Assembly (NCBI GenBank): GCA_035308965.1 | Contig: DATGFN010000043.1 | Span: forward strand, 62,001 to 126,000 | Length of the DNA: 64,000 bases | Direction: 5' to 3' | Source of the DNA: DASYXZ01 sp035308965 | GTDB lineage: Bacteria > Acidobacteriota > Terriglobia > UBA7540 | In this document: positions 43,929 to 51,789 of the stretch, piece by piece | Numbering within the stretch: position 1 is the stretch's first letter | How the letters are laid out: each line of letters starts with the position of its first letter | The notes under the pieces: generated by a model | What the model saw: the letters and a program-made list of their open reading frames with translations, nothing else | Database searches by the model: none | What the model was told of the DNA's origin: nothing | Program-made: the position numbers and the translations under genes

Positions 43929-44870
43929 ATGAGATTTCCAAAGACGATTTTTCTTACATTTAGCATGGGGTTGATGGCGGGCAGCCTTGCCTTTGCAAGG
44001 CCGGCGGCGCTCGCCGCTCAGGATGCGAAACCCCCTCAAACAAGCCCACCCGCGTCCGGCCAAAAGACCGGCACAGATCAGGCCAAGCCCGGGCAACCTG
44101 CGAGTCAAGCCGCGCCAACGGCGACCGTGACACCAGAGGAGAGGCAAGCTTTTCAAACCATAAATAATGAGGCCGCGGCGGGGCTCGATCCTGACAAGGT
44201 GATTTCGCTGGCGGAAGATTTTGCCAAGAAGTATCCCAACAGCCCCATGCTCAGCGGCGTGTATGCTTTTGAAGCGACCGCCCACCGGCAAAAGGGTCAG
44301 CTGGACCAAGTCGTGGATGCAAGTGAAAAGAGCCTGAAATTGAATGGCGACAATCTGGTGAGCCTGATCATGTTGGCGCTGACTCTGCCCCAGCCCCAGA
44401 TGATGAAAGGCAATGAGCTGGATAAGGAAAAGAAACTGGCCGAAGCGGAAGCTGACGCCAACCACGCCCTTGAGATCATCGATAAAATCCCGAAACAGCC
44501 CAATGAGATGGATGACGCGTTTAAGAAGCGTAAAGGAGAGGTTGCCAGTGAACCTCACGCCGCGCTGGGCATGATCCACTTACAGCGCTCCACCATGGTT
44601 TCCGTAACCGGTGGCATGGACGCCGATGAGCTCACCAAGTCCGCCCAGGAGTATCAGCAGGCGGTTACAGTTACTGACCATCCCCAACCTGAGGATTACT
44701 TCCGCTTGGGTGAAGTGTACGCGAACCAAAACAAATTAGACGACGCCATCGCGGCATTTTCCAAGGCTTCTGAACTCGGTCAGGGCTCGGGGATTCAAAC
44801 TTACGCCGACAGGCAAATTGAAGCGCTGAAAAAGCGGCAGGCGGCGGCCAAACCTCCCGCCAAGCCTTGA
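43929..44870 (+). CDS. exported TPR-containing protein (313 aa)
   Basis: Signal peptide (about 1-30, ending ALAAQ) followed by a Pro/Gln/Lys-rich linker (31-75). Helical repeats then appear from about 80 to 300, including DKVISLAEDFAKKYPNSPML, GVYAFEATAHRQKGQLDQVV and a clear last TPR DYFRLGEVYANQNKLDDAIAAF. Likely a periplasmic scaffold or lipoprotein-like partner protein. The preceding promoter candidate suggests its own transcription unit. Confidence 0.82.
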   Translation: MRFPKTIFLTFSMGLMAGSLAFARPAALAAQDAKPPQTSPPASGQKTGTDQAKPGQPASQAAPTATVTPEERQAFQTINNEAAAGLDPDKVISLAEDFAKKYPNSPMLSGVYAFEATAHRQKGQLDQVVDASEKSLKLNGDNLVSLIMLALTLPQPQMMKGNELDKEKKLAEAEADANHALEIIDKIPKQPNEMDDAFKKRKGEVASEPHAALGMIHLQRSTMVSVTGGMDADELTKSAQEYQQAVTVTDHPQPEDYFRLGEVYANQNKLDDAIAAFSKASELGQGSGIQTYADRQIEALKKRQAAAKPPAKP

Positions 44871-44986
44871 GGCATCGGGGCGCACCCTGGCACGTTGAGT
44901 CGAGGCGGAAAAATTGCGCCCACGGGATTGGACCTTAGCTTCCCGGCCCTTGGTGAAGCAAAATAATTTGCGCATACCCACAACGC

Positions 44987-45700
44987 ATGGCGGCACCATC
45001 CCTGGAAAAGCTTCAAGAACTAATTGGCTACCGGTTTCAGGAACCCAAACTGCTTATTGAAGCCCTCACGCATTCGTCCTTTGCCTCGGAAATAAGTGCA
45101 GGGTCGCGCGACAACGAACAGATGGAGTTTTTGGGCGATGCGATACTCAATTTCGTGGTCAGCGTCCGCCTTACCGACACCTTTCCCCAATTCGAGGAGG
45201 GGAAACTTTCGCGCGCCCGTTCCAGCCTGGTCGCCGGGCCGCACCTTTTATCTGTAGCCACGCGCCTGGGGTTGGGAGAGTTTCTGCGCCTGGGCCGCGG
45301 CGAGGAAAAAACAGGCGGCCGCACTAAATCGGCGCTCAGGGTCAATGCCCTGGAGGCCTTGATCGCGGCCCTCTATCGGGACGGAGGATTGGATCGAGCG
45401 CGGGAATTTGTGGAAAGATTTATTCTTCCAGCGGATCTACCGGCAAGAGCTGAGGAATTATTCTCCATAGATTACAAGTCCGCGCTTCAGGAACGCATCC
45501 AAGGGAAGAGGCTGGTCCCCGCCGAGTACCGCGTGGTGGATGAATCGGGGCCCGAGCATCAGAAGATTTTTACCGTGGAAGTAAGGGCCGGCGAGAATCT
45601 GAAGGCGGCTGGCCGGGGAGGAAGCAAGAAGGCGGCCGAGCAAAATGCGGCCCAGGCATTGCTGGAGACCATGGAGGGGAAAGCGGAAATCGATGGCTGA
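44987..45700 (+). CDS. rnc: ribonuclease III
   Basis: Cleaves double-stranded RNA in rRNA and mRNA processing. The RNase III domain spans about 5-140 with the signature NEQMEFLGDAIL (E44, D51) and E123; the dsRNA-binding domain spans about 165-235 (DYKSALQERIQGK, GGSKKAAEQNAAQALLE). The position equal to E. coli D114 is N120 (VNALEALIAALY). Asn is known at this site in other phyla, so activity is likely kept. Its last 8 bases overlap the start of lepB. Confidence 0.95.
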   Translation: MAAPSLEKLQELIGYRFQEPKLLIEALTHSSFASEISAGSRDNEQMEFLGDAILNFVVSVRLTDTFPQFEEGKLSRARSSLVAGPHLLSVATRLGLGEFLRLGRGEEKTGGRTKSALRVNALEALIAALYRDGGLDRAREFVERFILPADLPARAEELFSIDYKSALQERIQGKRLVPAEYRVVDESGPEHQKIFTVEVRAGENLKAAGRGGSKKAAEQNAAQALLETMEGKAEIDG

Positions 45701-46460
45701 GGAATACCGGAAGTCTTCAACTCGCGACACGTTTGAATCGCTGGTAGTCACCGTAATCCTCGCGATTTTTGGGACCACCTTTGTGCTTCAGGCCTTCAAG
45801 ATTCCCACCGGATCGATGGAAAACACCCTGTTGGTTGGAGACCACCTCCTGGTCAATAAATTTGCATTCGCCTACCAGCCCGGATGGCTGAGCCACGTCC
45901 TGCCCTACCGCGAGCCCGCCCGCGGAAACGTCCTGGTTTTTAAATTTCCCGGCGCGGATGAAGAACGTCAGGAACCGGGAGAGCATTTTGTCAAGCGGAT
46001 CATCGGAGTGCCCGGCGATCGAATTCGAGTGGTGAATCGTCAGGTTTTTGTGAATGGCCAGCCGCTGGTTGAGCCTTACGTGCACCATACGGCCGAAGGC
46101 CTGGAGCGCGCGGGGGACAATTTCCCTCCCTATGAACCCTCGATCCCCGATTCCAACGCCGAGATGCGATGGAGTGAAAACATCCAGAACTACATCAAAG
46201 ACGGCGAGCTGGTGGTTCCGCCCGGAAATTATTTTGCCATGGGCGACAATCGTGAGAATAGCTGGGATGGCCGCTTTTGGGGATTTGTCCCCCGCGAGCT
46301 TGTTTCCGGACGGCCGCTTCTGATTTACTGGTCATTTGAAACTCCGCACGACGAATTAACCCAGACAACTTTGTTTGAACGCCTGGAACAGATTTTTGAT
46401 GTGATCATTCACTTCCCCACCAAGACGCGCTGGCGCAGGACTTTCAATATTGTACGCTGA
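45693..46460 (+). CDS. lepB: signal peptidase I
   Basis: Removes signal peptides at the inner membrane. Membrane anchor about 15-34; box B PTGSMENTLLVGD with nucleophile S41; box D FVKRIIGVPGD with general base K101; box E MGDNRENSWDGRFWGF. An insertion of roughly 40 residues (YVHHTAEGLERAGDNFPPYE onward) lies between boxes D and E. Start at the ATG inside the end of rnc (8-bp overlap); the longer frame to 45645 is Arg/Trp-rich noise. Its stop overlaps the AsmA start (TGATG). Confidence 0.95.
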   Translation: MAEEYRKSSTRDTFESLVVTVILAIFGTTFVLQAFKIPTGSMENTLLVGDHLLVNKFAFAYQPGWLSHVLPYREPARGNVLVFKFPGADEERQEPGEHFVKRIIGVPGDRIRVVNRQVFVNGQPLVEPYVHHTAEGLERAGDNFPPYEPSIPDSNAEMRWSENIQNYIKDGELVVPPGNYFAMGDNRENSWDGRFWGFVPRELVSGRPLLIYWSFETPHDELTQTTLFERLEQIFDVIIHFPTKTRWRRTFNIVR

Positions 46461-49108
46461 TGAAGTATCGAAAACGTCGATATGTTCGCAACGGACTGGC
46501 CGCCCTTGTCCTACTGTTGGCGGCGTGCTGGATCGTGCCCTCTTTCTTTAGCGCCGAACGCTATCGACGGAATTTGGAAGCCGCGTTGCAACGCGCCCTG
46601 GACCGTCAGGTGACTTTTGGAGCCGTCTCCTTTCGATTGCTCCCCCGCCCTGGATTTTCGATTGAAAATGCCGTCGTGCACGAAGACCCCGCCTTTGGCG
46701 CGGAGCCCCTGGCCCGGGTCGACAGGATCGATTGCGATCTCCGCTGGCGCAGCTTGTTGCACTCGCGCTTCGATTTTTCCAGGCTATATCTCGATCACCC
46801 CAGCTTCAATTTGGTCCGTAATGAACGCGGCGAATGGAACGTAGAAAGTTTCTTGCGCAAGACGGGACTGGCTTCCCCCACCCGGCCATCCGCCGGCACA
46901 GCCGCGCCCCGCGATAACCTCGACCTCACCGCGGATGACGCTCGAATCGACTTCACCGTAGCCTCGGTGAAGAAACCCTTCACCCTGATGGATGTCAGGG
47001 CGCGGGTGAGTTTCGATCGTCAACGGTCGCTACTCTCCTTTCGCCTGGAGGGAAGCCCCATGCGCACCGACTTGTCGCTGCCCACGCCCGGCCTGGTCCA
47101 ACTCGAAGGCCAATGGACGCCGGGGACAGATCTTGAAGGGCCTCTGGATGCCGAACTTCGAACCCAGAGTGCGCTAATCTATGACTGGATCCCCCTGGTT
47201 TCGGGCCGCAATCCTGAGATCTACGGACTGCTCGATGCCCAAATTCATCTTACCGGCTCGCTCCATCATCTCAACCTGGAGGGCCAGAGTAACATCAGCC
47301 AACTCCATCGCTGGGAGCAGGTGCCGCCTTCAGACCCCTTGCCATCAGCGCTATTTTTTCGCGGACATTTCGACCGAACCCGCGGGCAAGCGGTGATCGA
47401 AGGCCTGGACTGGACATTTGCAAATTCCCGCATCCACCTGACGGGATCCATTGAGAAGATTCCTACCGCGCCTGAAATGGATCTCGTAGTATCGGTCGAG
47501 CGATCGCGCCTGGAGGATTTTGTGGCTCTGGGGAGGCGGCTTTCCGGTAAATCACCAATGGTAGGAATATCGGGACGCGTTGACAGCCTGCTGACGATTC
47601 AGGGTGAATGGAGCCATCGTCAATTCTCCGGGTTTGCGGGCGCCCGGGATATCGATTTGAGCACACCCTCGGGATCTTTTCCTGTGTCCGACTTCAACCT
47701 CCAAATCGGAAAGAGCGAATCACATATCGCGCCGATTCGCATTACTTTGGCGCCCCATGCTGAACTTGAATTGGAGGCAGTGGTCGGGCAGAGTGCGCCA
47801 GCCGTCCCGGCGCGAAAACTGGCCAGAAAAAGCGCGGAGATAATCAATGACACCCGTCCCCGCTACCAGATTTCTATCGTCGCCAAAGCCGCGCCTGCGC
47901 ACGATCTGATCGGTTTTGCGCGAGCCATCGGCTTGCTGGCCGCGCCGGGACTGGACGCTCGCGGTTCGGCCTCCGTGGAATTCACCCTAACCGGCGCTGC
48001 CTGGCCGCTCGGAAGGCCTTCCGTGGATGGGTCCGCTGATCTTCGCGCGGCCAGCATCCTGGTGCCCGGCTTGACTGAACCGATTCATCTTCCTCGAGCC
48101 CACGTTCAGGTGACAGCCAACCACGTTATCGCCGACCCGGTGGTCGCCGTGCTCGGCACAAGTGTTTTCACCGGACGGTTGGAGCATCAGGGCGACCGGA
48201 CCCAACCCTGGCAATTTGATATTCACGCCAACACGCTGAGTCTGGAGCAAGGTTCGCTTTGGTTTGATGTCCTCGGCCGCCGCCAGCCCGAATCTATTTT
48301 CGAACGCCTTCCGGGGCTGAGCTCTTTTGGAGAAGTGCGGGTCGCAGCCTCAAACCTCTTTGGGGCCTTAAAGGCTCATGGCCGGTTTGCCTGCCCCAAC
48401 GTCTCCTATCGCGCGCTGAGCCTGGCGGATTTTAAATCGAATGTGGATATCGCTGGGCGCACCATCAATCTGGAAGGCGCCACGTTTCGAGCTGCGAGCG
48501 GGAAAGGCCAGGGAGGGATGATGGTGGATTTCACCAGCGCCCCGGCGCGAGTGGCGATTGACGTCTCGATGGCGGATGGAAACTTGCAATCCCTAGCCTC
48601 CCGCCTGCCCATTGAATTACGCAAGGTGCGCGGAACATTTTCCGGCGCTGGACATTTTGAAACCCGGGGATTGAGCCACGCGGAAATCACTTCTAATCTG
48701 CAAGGCAGCGCCACTGTGCGCCTGAATAAAGTCTTCCTGGGCGACTATGATCCTCTTCAGGCCCTGGCCCGCCAGGAAGGTTGGGGAATTCTTGAGCCCT
48801 CGCCGGTAGAACTGAACGTGCCTTCGGTCGCCGGGACTCTCGAGGTTCATGACCGCCGGGTGGTGTTGGGGAACGCGCCCGTCAAAGTCGCTGGAGGCGA
48901 ATTGAAATTAAGCGGAGCTTATTCGTTCGATGGCGCCGTCGATCTTGACGTGCGCGCTGACGTGCGCCACTTCACCCGCCGTTGGCTTAACGTCAGAAGC
49001 GAAAACGCCACGGACTCGCAAGTGCTTGAGGTTCACCTTCTGGGCCCTCTCGACAAGTTGCAGGTGGCGCCGGAAATTGCGGCGTCACGCCCCACGCGCC
49101 CAAGATGA
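46460..49108 (+). CDS. AsmA-family envelope protein (882 aa)
   Basis: Single N-terminal membrane anchor (about 8-27, GLAALVLLLAACWIVPSFF), an AsmA N-terminal domain (VTFGAVSFRLLPRPGFSIEN, VDRIDCDLRWRSLL), a long beta-rich middle consistent with a bridge-like groove, and an AsmA C-terminal block (about 740-870: LQGSATVRLNKVFLGDYDP, GGELKLSGAYSFDGAVDLDV). AsmA-like proteins span the periplasm and are linked to phospholipid transport to the outer membrane. Translationally coupled to lepB (TGATG), an operon of three overlapping genes. Confidence 0.9.
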   Translation: MKYRKRRYVRNGLAALVLLLAACWIVPSFFSAERYRRNLEAALQRALDRQVTFGAVSFRLLPRPGFSIENAVVHEDPAFGAEPLARVDRIDCDLRWRSLLHSRFDFSRLYLDHPSFNLVRNERGEWNVESFLRKTGLASPTRPSAGTAAPRDNLDLTADDARIDFTVASVKKPFTLMDVRARVSFDRQRSLLSFRLEGSPMRTDLSLPTPGLVQLEGQWTPGTDLEGPLDAELRTQSALIYDWIPLVSGRNPEIYGLLDAQIHLTGSLHHLNLEGQSNISQLHRWEQVPPSDPLPSALFFRGHFDRTRGQAVIEGLDWTFANSRIHLTGSIEKIPTAPEMDLVVSVERSRLEDFVALGRRLSGKSPMVGISGRVDSLLTIQGEWSHRQFSGFAGARDIDLSTPSGSFPVSDFNLQIGKSESHIAPIRITLAPHAELELEAVVGQSAPAVPARKLARKSAEIINDTRPRYQISIVAKAAPAHDLIGFARAIGLLAAPGLDARGSASVEFTLTGAAWPLGRPSVDGSADLRAASILVPGLTEPIHLPRAHVQVTANHVIADPVVAVLGTSVFTGRLEHQGDRTQPWQFDIHANTLSLEQGSLWFDVLGRRQPESIFERLPGLSSFGEVRVAASNLFGALKAHGRFACPNVSYRALSLADFKSNVDIAGRTINLEGATFRAASGKGQGGMMVDFTSAPARVAIDVSMADGNLQSLASRLPIELRKVRGTFSGAGHFETRGLSHAEITSNLQGSATVRLNKVFLGDYDPLQALARQEGWGILEPSPVELNVPSVAGTLEVHDRRVVLGNAPVKVAGGELKLSGAYSFDGAVDLDVRADVRHFTRRWLNVRSENATDSQVLEVHLLGPLDKLQVAPEIAASRPTRPR

Positions 49109-49195
49109 ACCGCGCAATTCATGCTACCCTCTTGCCTGTCATGAGGCCGGACCGCCTGGCCCGGACAAATCCGGCCATGGACTCACATTACGGAC

Positions 49196-49594
49196 ATGAA
49201 AACAGGCGTCAAACCGAATGACCCCGACATCAAAATGGGCCGGCGTTACAAATCCTACGCCGCGGAGACCGGCGTATCCTATCAATACTTTTTTGCCGCC
49301 CAGCACCGCGTGAATCGCCCTGAGGGACAGGGGCGCGGAACAGATTTTACTTTCGTAATCACAGCGGACCAGCATCCACCTTTCACTTTGAGAGTCTTTG
49401 TGTCCGAGCGCGCAGTTTCAGCATGGCGCGACGCCCACGGCCGGGACCTCAACGCCAACGAGCAGTACGCCGCCGCCAAAATGCGCTTGTTCCGCGCCTT
49501 TGATGAGGATGAGCAATTGAAGGAACACTGTTTGAGCCTGATGGTGGATGAAACCAATGTTGAGGAACTCCTCCAGCCGCTCGATTTGGTGTAG
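49196..49594 (+). CDS. protein of unknown function (132 aa)
   Basis: No family recognised. Soluble, charged protein; notable are MGRRYKSYAAETGVSYQYFF, a strand-rich middle (TFVITADQHPPFTLRVFVSE) and a helical acidic C-terminus (LFRAFDEDEQLKEHC). The start is uncertain, with no clear ribosome site; the Met at codon 14 would remove a short leader. Lies 87 bp after the AsmA gene, same strand. Confidence 0.65.
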   Translation: MKTGVKPNDPDIKMGRRYKSYAAETGVSYQYFFAAQHRVNRPEGQGRGTDFTFVITADQHPPFTLRVFVSERAVSAWRDAHGRDLNANEQYAAAKMRLFRAFDEDEQLKEHCLSLMVDETNVEELLQPLDLV

Positions 49595-49634
49595 AAAACG
49601 CCGGTCCTTGCTAAAAGGAGTATAGTCAAGGCGA

Positions 49635-50015
49635 ATGGACTCTGACCGTATAGTAATAGCTGCAATAAAAGGTATCGCATGGTTCGCAGTAGTGGTTTTG
49701 TTTCTAGTCTTCGCCTATTTCACCATGGTAATGGCCCAATTTGAGTTTGCCGGATGGGCGAGAGATGCCTATTACGCACAGAACCCCTCGACCGAGGACG
49801 AGTGCAAAAAAATTCGCCCGGGAATGGACATTCCGCAAGTGTTGGGAGTAATCAATCGAAAGGCAGAGCCATTTGAGGAAAAATTGAAGCCAGACAGTTT
49901 TACTTTTTGGCGCGAAAGGCAGAAGTGCGTTGTGGACCTCGATGCCAAGACTTCAAGGGTAGTGAGGGCTCATCTTGAAGATACTGAGTGGTGGCCACCG
50001 AGAGTTATTGAATGA
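49635..50015 (+). CDS. small membrane-anchored BamE-like protein 1 (126 aa)
   Basis: An N-terminal membrane helix (about 10-36, GIAWFAVVVLFLVFAYFTMVM), then a C-terminal part with CKKIRPGMDIPQVLGVINRK and CVVDLDAKTSRVVRA. The GM-x-xx-QVL...LD-x-T-x-RVVR pattern resembles the SmpA/BamE-like fold. AAGGAG lies upstream. It overlaps the next gene by ATGA, and that product has the same layout. Function unknown. Confidence 0.7.
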   Translation: MDSDRIVIAAIKGIAWFAVVVLFLVFAYFTMVMAQFEFAGWARDAYYAQNPSTEDECKKIRPGMDIPQVLGVINRKAEPFEEKLKPDSFTFWRERQKCVVDLDAKTSRVVRAHLEDTEWWPPRVIE

Positions 50016-50413
50016 CGACACCAACTGCTCCAACATTCGCGGCAGTGGGGTTCGCCATACCAAGGAGATATAGATGGTTGTGGAAACTATTCAAATTTTT
50101 CGGTGCGAGCATTCTCCAAGGCCTGCTGCTGGCCTTCATTTCGTTTTTTGTCGTCGCTGTTAAGCGTCCTCCTGCCCTGTCCCAATTTACCTTTATTCAG
50201 ATTGGCATGAAGCGAGACGACGTGCAGAAGATCCTCTCGAATGGCGCGATTACGTGCGGATTAAGCTTTGATCCCTTAGCGACTCAGTGTACGTTCTCAG
50301 ATTCTTGGCGCACCTACATTGTCGAACTGGACCCTACCACCGGCCGCGTGGTGCGCAAAGGCTTTATGTGGAGTGGACCCGCCTTTTATTATGGTCCAAG
50401 AATGCGCTACTGA
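50012..50413 (+). CDS. small membrane-anchored BamE-like protein 2 (133 aa)
   Basis: A membrane helix at about 25-50 (FFGASILQGLLLAFISFFVV), then FIQIGMKRDDVQKILSNGA, two Cys flanking a strand, and IVELDPTTGRVVRKGF. Same pattern as the preceding gene with low overall identity, so the two are probably ancient paralogues translated as a coupled pair. Function unknown. Confidence 0.7.
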   Translation: MTTPTAPTFAAVGFAIPRRYRWLWKLFKFFGASILQGLLLAFISFFVVAVKRPPALSQFTFIQIGMKRDDVQKILSNGAITCGLSFDPLATQCTFSDSWRTYIVELDPTTGRVVRKGFMWSGPAFYYGPRMRY

Positions 50414-50452
50414 GTGCAGTCTCGGCTGGCACCGCCTGATGATTCATTGAAC

Positions 50453-50518
50453 TTAAAGGGAATATTCGTCAATGACGACCCGCCTATGCCAGTTAGTTTC
50501 TGCCTCCGTAGGGTTCAT
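50453..50518 (-). other. 21-codon ORF ATGA-coupled to a solitary antitoxin
   Basis: Starts with the ATG overlapping the antitoxin stop (ATGA), begins MNPTEAETNWHRR and ends at a TAA. The position is where a toxin gene would normally start, but the peptide does not look like a PIN or RelE toxin. Could be a chance ORF or a toxin stump. Confidence 0.2.
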
Positions 50519-50748
50519 ATCCGCATAAGCGATCGGTCTCGATTGAGATCTAGTCCCTGCAAGTTTGGGCCGTTGTCAAGCAGGAATTCCTTGAAGCTGG
50601 GACGCTTGCCAGTCACCTTTTCATAGTCGCTCTTAGAGAGGACAACCAAAGCAACGCCTCGCCAAAGGATCTCTTGGGGGCCTTCGCTAATGGCCCGGTT
50701 GAAGAATTCCTCGAATTGGGTCTCTGCAATTACAGGACGCCGTCCCAT
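50515..50748 (-). CDS. Phd/YefM-type antitoxin, apparently solitary (77 aa)
   Basis: Phd/YefM-like antitoxin. N-terminal VIAETQFEEFFNRAISEGP, then ILWRGVALVVLSKSDYEKVTG (the strand-helix motif of the family) and a C-terminal DNGPNLQGLDLNRDRS tail resembling the toxin-binding end of VapB-type partners. It stops a few residues short of the usual end. No PIN-domain or RelE toxin follows on the minus strand; the BamE-like genes lie opposite. Either orphan, or the toxin has been lost. Confidence 0.75.
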   Translation of the reverse strand: MGRRPVIAETQFEEFFNRAISEGPQEILWRGVALVVLSKSDYEKVTGKRPSFKEFLLDNGPNLQGLDLNRDRSLMRI

Positions 50749-50849
50749 TTGCGCTCTCTTTCCTTTGGATATCTAAACATAAATCAGCTAAATGCAATTC
50801 GGAATTGAAGAATTCAAGAATACTCCCACCTGCAGTTTCCCGGGTTCCA

Positions 50850-50911
50850 TTTTCCAATTTCCAGTTTCCAGTTTCATGCCCAATCACAAATCACCAATCA
50901 CAAATCACTCA
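50850..50911. repeat. word-array repeat
   Basis: TTTCCAATTTCCAGTTTCCA-type words followed by CAATCACAAATCACCAATCA-type words, running into the 3' end of the SDR gene. Confidence 0.65.
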
Positions 50912-51717
50912 ATAGCTCGCTCCCCAAACATCCCCTTCCCCAGCCACTGTCCGCCGTCCATTACCAGGACCTCGCCGGTGATGAAGTCGGCGTAACTGGA
51001 AACCAGGTAGGCGGCGGCGTTGGCGATTTCCCCGGGCTCGCCGATGCGTCCGCGCGGAACGGTATTGAGCATGGCGGTTCGCACTTCCTCGCTGGCCCAC
51101 AGTTTTCCGCCTGCGCCTGAGGTTTCAACCGGGCCGGGCGAAATGGCATTCACGCGAATCTTAAAGCGCGCCCACTCTACCGCCAGGGTCCGCGTCATGG
51201 TGACCACGCCCGCTTTGGCGCATGCCGAATGGATGGTCCCCGGCCCGCCCGTCCACGCATAAGCGGCGACGATGTTCAGGATGTTGCCGCCTTTTCCGCT
51301 TTCAATCATGCGCAGCCCGGCGGCGCGTGAACAATAGAAAGTGCCGTTGAGGACGATATTCACCACCGCGTTCCAGCCGTTAGGGGAGAGTTTTTCGGCG
51401 GGACAAATAAAGTTTCCGGCGGCATTATTCACCATGATGTCGATGGAGCCGAGCTGGCGCACGGTTTCATCGCACATGCGATCCACTTGGGCGGGATCGC
51501 GGACGTCGGTTTGAATGGCCAACACACGCCCACCGTGCTCTTCGGCCACAGGACGCAGTTCGGCCGCGGTAGGTTCCAAGTGATCGAGCGACCGGCTGGC
51601 CAGCACCACGCTCGAGCCAAGACGCGCATACTCAAATGCAATGGCGCGGCCGATGCCCGTTCCGCCGCCCGTGATTATCGCCACCCGGCCTTCAAGCGTC
51701 TTTTCCGGCAGCATCAT
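50905..51717 (-). CDS. SDR oxidoreductase, 2,4-dienoyl-CoA reductase-like (270 aa)
   Basis: Short-chain dehydrogenase with TGGGTGIG cofactor motif (about 17-24), NNAAGNFICPAEKLS and a C-terminal GGQWLGKG. The catalytic arrangement is not the usual YxxxK: it reads AAYAWTGGPGTIHSACAKAG, where Tyr and the Lys of SACAKAG match the peroxisomal/mitochondrial 2,4-dienoyl-CoA reductase family. That enzyme uses NADPH to help degrade unsaturated fatty acids, which fits the fadNAE genes 25 kb upstream. No strong ribosome site before MM. Confidence 0.87.
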   Translation of the reverse strand: MMLPEKTLEGRVAIITGGGTGIGRAIAFEYARLGSSVVLASRSLDHLEPTAAELRPVAEEHGGRVLAIQTDVRDPAQVDRMCDETVRQLGSIDIMVNNAAGNFICPAEKLSPNGWNAVVNIVLNGTFYCSRAAGLRMIESGKGGNILNIVAAYAWTGGPGTIHSACAKAGVVTMTRTLAVEWARFKIRVNAISPGPVETSGAGGKLWASEEVRTAMLNTVPRGRIGEPGEIANAAAYLVSSYADFITGEVLVMDGGQWLGKGMFGERAIE

Positions 51718-51789
51718 TTTGCAGAATTAACTGCGGAATTGTTGAACCGCACTCAAAAGCAGCCATCAGTTTTCAACCGGCACGGCGTC

